DNA of 64,000 bases from Parietaria judaica. Its lineage: Eukaryota; Streptophyta; Magnoliopsida; Rosales; Urticaceae. The position numbers and the translations under genes are program-made. The notes below the pieces were generated by a model. It saw only the letters and a list, made by a program, of their open reading frames with translations, searched no databases and was not told the origin of the DNA. Shown in pieces: positions 59,361 to 64,000 of this stretch (within the stretch, counting starts at the first letter, position 1; each line of letters opens with the position of its first letter). The stretch lies in the NCBI GenBank assembly GCA_954871525.1, contig OX940865.1, positions 12,476,606 to 12,540,605 of the forward strand, given 5' to 3'.

Positions 59361-61630
59361 TCAATGGGCCAGATGAGGAAGAACGCCGGACCCACGGTGG
59401 GCCTGGACGGCGCAGGCGCAATGCACCGAAGTCAAGTTGGAGCAGCCACTCATGATGAGCGAGTACTTTCCAAAGCAGGTGTGGAGCGACGGGAACGAAT
59501 CGCACACAGACTGCACGGCCAAGGGGGTGAGCGCCGTGCACTGGCTGATGTTGAGGGACCTGAGGCCCTGCTCGTCCTTCCCTTTGCCTGGGCCTGGCCT
59601 CTTCCTGAGCGTCCGATCAGCCAGCGAGTACATCGCCACGTCCGTGATGTTCTGGCAGTAGTACAGCCCAAGCGACCATAGGTGATCGCACCTTGCAGCC
59701 AATGCAACTACACTTGCATCTGCAACACAAGCGGGACATTTTTAGTCTTAGTCACGACTGAAACGTGATCGGGATTTTCGGATCTTAACAGCTTGTCTGA
59801 TTCTACTCCAGGTTTTGTGAATCCTGCTTTTTCAGGGATAACAGACCGGGAATGGACAGTAAAAAAACTGTTTCTTACCGTATTTAAAAATTAAAACCCT
59901 AAAAAATAAATACTAAAAGAAAACATAAATTTAATAAATCCCGAGAACTGGGAATGATGAATGGTGTTCTTGCTTAGAACTGGTCACAGTTTCAAAATTG
60001 AGAACGGAAATCCCAGTTAAAAAAAAAATCCTGTTTTTTTTTTTAATTAAAAAACTGGGATCAGAGAGTGGAGCACAGATTTCACATAAAACTTTCACCC
60101 CAAATCAAAACAAGGTAACAAAATCGGGCAAAGTAATAACCTGTTATGAGCATACATCCACACAAGTCGAGGGTTCTGAGATCAGGGCAGCCTTGGGCGA
60201 CGCTCGTGACTCCGGCATCGCTCACGTAGTCGCACCATCCAAGGTTCAAACTCTGCAACTGGTTGCAGTAATGCCCGATAGCCTGTGCATCATATTTTCC
60301 AACTTGGTCATTTTACAACGGCGCAAGAAAAAGAAAAGAAAAAAAGAGATTATCACTAATCGTTTAAATAAAAATAAATATATATATATATATAAAAAAA
60401 AGCGAACCTTCAAAGAGCGGTCTGTGGCGGCTCTGACACATCCACAAAGGTTCAAAACCTTCAAACCCCTGCAGAGTCCGACAAGGCATTCGAGGCCAGT
60501 GTCGCTCAAAGTCGAGCAGCCGCTGATGTTAAGGTTGGTGAGGTTTCGGCAGGCACTTGCAATTGCAAAGAGAGAGTTATCAGTGAGCCGAAAGCTTTTG
60601 CTGAGGTCTAGGCTCTGCAGATTGCAGCAGAACCGCGCTATGGTCGCCACAGCTCTGTCCTCCAGCTGTGGCTGGTCCTGCCTCAAAACGAGCTTCTGCA
60701 GTTTCGTAAATTTCGGAGCCAGAGACAGGACCAAGTTGTTCATGTTCTTCGAACACCTAAATCATACACCGTATCAGAATGTGCTCGCACGGGCAATTAT
60801 AAACATTATAACAAATCAACCACCATAAACACAGAACCATTAAGAGATAATCAACAAAAGTTTCAGGTGGAAAACTCAATTTGAGGGAAAATTTCACTAC
60901 GATCGAATTCCGAGTGAAAACGCTATAATGTCATGACTAAATTTATTAGCCGTATAACACACATATAGAAAACACAAAGCCCAGATACATAATCCGACCC
61001 ATTTGATCAAAAGGTCGATCACGCCTATCGCCCTGATCACTCCGCAGAATCAAGTTAGTTACTATTTCTACTTTCTAGAGCACCTAAACCCCAAAAACCC
61101 TAATACAACAAACACCACTATAATTACAAATCAAACACCACAATACAGAGAGAAAAAATAGATTCCCAACAATAATTATACGCGAAAATTCAATCCAAGT
61201 AAATTAGCCCTATAAAAATCCCTAATCCGAAATACACAACCCCGCCTAATTAGTCGAAAAATCGACACCACGGAGCCCTCAAAATATCTAATAACTTTGC
61301 GCGGAGAACTAAGAAAACGGATTCGGATCACAAACTATTTGCATACAAGTATAAATATATATGAATACATATATAGATATATATATATAGAGAGAGAGTG
61401 GATATATATATTATATACCATGAGAGAGAGAGGTGAGTGGTGTTGAGGCAAATAGCAGCCCTCCAGCCACGGCAGACCCCGGAAGCAACGACGAGTGCCT
61501 GATCGCCGAGCAGCGACACAATCTGCAGCAAGAGCTCCGTGGGAAGATCGCTCCACTCGCCTGAAACCTTCCCCAGTCTCGCCATCTTCTCGAAGCTCAC
61601 GCTCAGCTCCTCCGCAGAGCAGCAGACCAT
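59361..61630 (-). CDS. F-box/LRR protein, SKP2A/SKP2B type
   Basis: A predicted substrate receptor of an SCF ubiquitin ligase; Arabidopsis SKP2A targets cell-cycle factors. Exons in transcription order: 61630-61419, 60756-60408, 60282-60141, 59719-59361, in frame, GT-AG, 353 residues. The F-box lies at about 25-65 (WSDLPTELLLQIVSLL, VCRGWRAAI). It is followed by leucine-rich repeats from about 72, with LDLSKSFRLTDNSL, LNISGCSTLSDTGL, LNLCGCV, LNLGWCDYVSDAGV and LGLYYCQNITDVAM. The end is diagnostic: MSGCSNLTSVHCACAVQAHR and a final HLAH, like the HPAH of Arabidopsis SKP2. Its 3' end faces that of the DnaJ gene. Confidence 0.92.
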
Positions 61631-61639
61631 CTCTAATGG

Positions 61640-63213
61640 CGGTGCTCACACTCAGCCTCGCGACTCCCAACACTCCCCTCGCAACACGACACGCACCCAA
61701 GTGCAATCCAAGTGTCCACGCTCTGACCAATTCCCACAAAATAAATTCAATAGAAAAACAAAAACGAAAAGCGAAATCAAAACCCGAGATGGGTTGTGAT
61801 CAGTGATCGAAAACTATATATAAAAATATAATCTTTGAGAGAAATAACTTGGAACCTGAGATGGGTTGTGATCAGGGACGACTCTGTAGTTTGAAGTTAA
61901 ACGGCGAAGCAGAGAGAGTAGAATAGAAGAGACGAGAACACAAATGTTATTATTTATTTTATTATATATTTTGATGACAATTTCTTTGGACGCTGAGAAG
62001 AGGAAAAAAACAGAGGGCGTACGGGGGCGGGATAAGCTACACGTGGTGTGATGAGGGGCGATTTTACGTGATGTGAGCCGTGGGGCCCACGGAAAGCATG
62101 CTCATCTATCTGATTACTTTACTTTAATGAGGTTGATTGATGTTATTAGTGAGTGAGTCTTTGTTTTGAGAATTATTCTTTCCCAAGGATCAAGGTTTAC
62201 AATCGTTTGAAAATTCTATAATATTTATAGATGAAGGGTCTAGATTATCTTGTAAATAATTTAATGCATGAGTTTTTTTTTTTTTTTTTAATTGGCGAGG
62301 TGCTACTACAATTAATTAATCAAGATTACATATATCGATTCGTAAAATAACTGATACTATTAATCGCATGTATTATTTATCAATATTACATAAATATATA
62401 AATTTTTACATTTCGATAGGACTTCTTGAAGAATCACCGTTTCCTACTTGTCCAAATAAATTTTGTTAATTTAATATATGCGTTAAAATTCTTTGATTTT
62501 TAATTTTATAAAATTTTATTTAGTTTTGTTTATACATCATTTATTTAATTCCTAATGTAAATCTAGGTAGTTTAGAATTGATGGATTAACTTTTTTTTTA
62601 ATCAAATATAAATCTTGAAAACATAATATGTACTTGTAGCCATTTTCCCTGCATATTATACATGTATATATCGATTTTTACAATTCTTAATATTGCATTT
62701 TTATTCATACAAGATAGTTTCTAGTCTACCTCAATATTTGTATTTTAGATCGTCTCGCGTTTACCCAATTAAATGGAGGTAAAAAAATGTTGAGGCTTAG
62801 ACAAAAAAATAATTTATTGAGGAATGTAAAATAGAGGGCAAATAAAAAAAGAAGGCCATAAAGATGAAATGAGAAGTGTGGAAAGATCCATGTGTGCAAA
62901 ACCGAAACCGCACTTAAAAAGCAATTCCACTCGATTTTCCAAATCTCTTATTTTATTTATTTTTTCCATGCTTCAAATATTATAAATTATATAGCTAATT
63001 TCGTGGATCATCTCTTTACTCTTTGTCACTATTCTTAACTTTTCCCAAACTAAGTTTTTTTTTAATATAATGAATAGTTAAGTTATGTTAGAGCTAAGCT
63101 CAGAAAAATATATACCGCAAGCTTAGAGATAATGCTCAAATAAAATACGAAATTTAAAAATACAATTTGTACAAATTGAAAAAGTTATTAAAGAAATAAA
63201 CTCTTTTTAATTA
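61640..63213. other. SKP2-like promoter and intergenic DNA
   Basis: GAGATGGGTTGTGATCAG occurs twice (about 61785 and 61859), a short direct repeat in the upstream region. The rest is AT-rich with no gene recognised. Confidence 0.5.
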
Positions 63214-63683
63214 GGGTTAATGATGGCAAAAATACCTAAAGTTTGGTCAAAGAATCTCTCGGGTACCCAAAGTTTAAAAATGGTGGTAAAAATACCTAAA
63301 GTCATATTTGGGGAGTTGACTACTCTAATCTCGCAACATTGTTAATTTACATGTTAACTCTGACCACGCGGACAAACGTGGGTTGCCGACAGAACAATTT
63401 TTTCCACGCTAACAAGCCCACATCAGCCTCGTTTACGAGAAAACAGCGAATTAAACCCCTAAGTAATACTATTTAATACAATTAATTGAACCTCTAATGA
63501 ATTACACTTAACGAAACAGATTTTTCCACGTGGCCAGAGTTATTGGGTAAGTTAATGGCATTACAAGAATGAAGTGGTCAACTCCCCAAATATGACTTTG
63601 AGTATTTTTGCCATCTCTTTTAAACTTTAGATACCCGAGGAGTTCTTTGACCAAACTTTAAATATTTTTACCGTCATTAACCC
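63214..63683. mobile_element. Mutator-like MITE with ~110-bp terminal inverted repeats
   Basis: Left arm 63214-63324 and right arm about 63573-63683 are inverted copies (GGGTTAATGATGGCAAAAAT versus GGGTTAATGACGGTAAAAAT at the tips), extending through the sequence that includes ATTTGGGGAGTTGAC. The flanks are an exact 9-bp duplication TTTTAATTA (63205-63213 and 63684-63692), the length made by Mutator transposases. The 470-bp element has no coding capacity. Confidence 0.85.
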
Positions 63684-63692
63684 TTTTAATTA

Positions 63693-64000
63693 AAGGGGTC
63701 ATAAAACAAAAGCCATTGTGAGGTTTGATAGTTTAGTTCAATCAATTGTGAAATTAAAGCGTTTAGTCTTATTAATCGGTCGTCTTTACATTTCGTGTCG
63801 TGTTATTGTTGAACTTTTATAATAATCGATGATGATGTCTTTTTTATTTTGGTTCGAAGCATTAAATGAAGGTGGATATTTTGGGGTGTGACTTGTGAGA
63901 GAGATGTACGTTTTAGTTGTATACCGAAACATTTTAAATTGGCAATCTACAGGGTAGAACAGTAAAAATGTTCCAATTGTACTTAATCAGAAAGTTCAAA
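63693..64000. other. AT-rich DNA to the window end
   Basis: No gene or repeat structure recognised. Confidence 0.5.

Noticed and set aside
59998..60828. 276-residue plus-strand frame
   Set aside because: It is antisense to exons 2 and 3 of the SKP2-like gene and has a low-complexity Lys stretch.
15325..61630. Auxin gene cluster joining the YUCCA genes and the SKP2-like gene (SKP2A is reported to bind auxin)
   Set aside because: More than 33 kb and several unrelated genes separate them; chance proximity is the simpler reading.
1..64000. CRISPR arrays, operons or bacterial islands
   Set aside because: All genes are spliced plant genes. The tandem repeats are minisatellites without spacer structure.

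Overview
This is nuclear DNA from a flowering plant. It is strongly AT-rich between genes, has spliced genes with short GT-AG introns, a eukaryotic tRNA gene with a T-run terminator, and many degraded plant transposons (hAT, PIF/Harbinger, Mutator-like, LINE, SINE, LTR). The 5' exons of several genes (positions 5532, 15325, 19392, 26069, 47836) are much more GC-rich than their later exons. That gradient is common in monocots but is not enough to name a lineage.

Layout. 1-5.4 kb is gene-free repeat DNA with a hAT-type MITE, a CpG-rich patch and a solo LTR. At 5.5-6.4 kb is a short plant-specific protein gene. 6.4-15.2 kb is repeat-rich: a Harbinger MITE, a non-autonomous hAT carrying a 39-base poly-G, and a LINE tail. 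15.3-26.1 kb holds the main gene feature, three intact YUCCA-type flavin monooxygenase genes of the YUC10/YUC11 type: A (+), B (+) and C (-). A and B are a direct tandem duplication separated by a ~190-bp minisatellite; C lies tail-to-tail with B. 26-32 kb is repeat DNA. Then follow a RabC/Rab18-type GTPase (32.0-34.8 kb), a PP2C phosphatase (38.5-41.5 kb), nested hAT elements (42-43.2 kb), LTR-derived repeats (46.7-47.5 kb), a DBP10/RH29 DEAD-box helicase (47.8-51.7 kb), tRNA-Gln(UUG) (52.3 kb), a DnaJ protein (54.8-59.0 kb) and a convergent SKP2-type F-box/LRR gene (59.4-61.6 kb). A Mutator-like MITE lies near the right end.

The genes are ordinary single plant genes, not an operon. The only functional cluster is the YUCCA trio, which would make auxin from indole-3-pyruvate. 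Their upstream regions repeat a CArG-like plus W-box module; A and B also share an RY (CATGCATG) plus TATA block that C lacks, although C resembles A most in its coding exons and first intron. All splice models were built by hand: every exon set keeps frame and rebuilds the expected family motifs. Four introns in two genes need GC rather than GT donors. I saw no clearly new biological system; the best leads are the mosaic history of the YUCCA cluster, the three GC-AG introns in one DnaJ gene, and a stop-free, frame-keeping intron in the PP2C gene.
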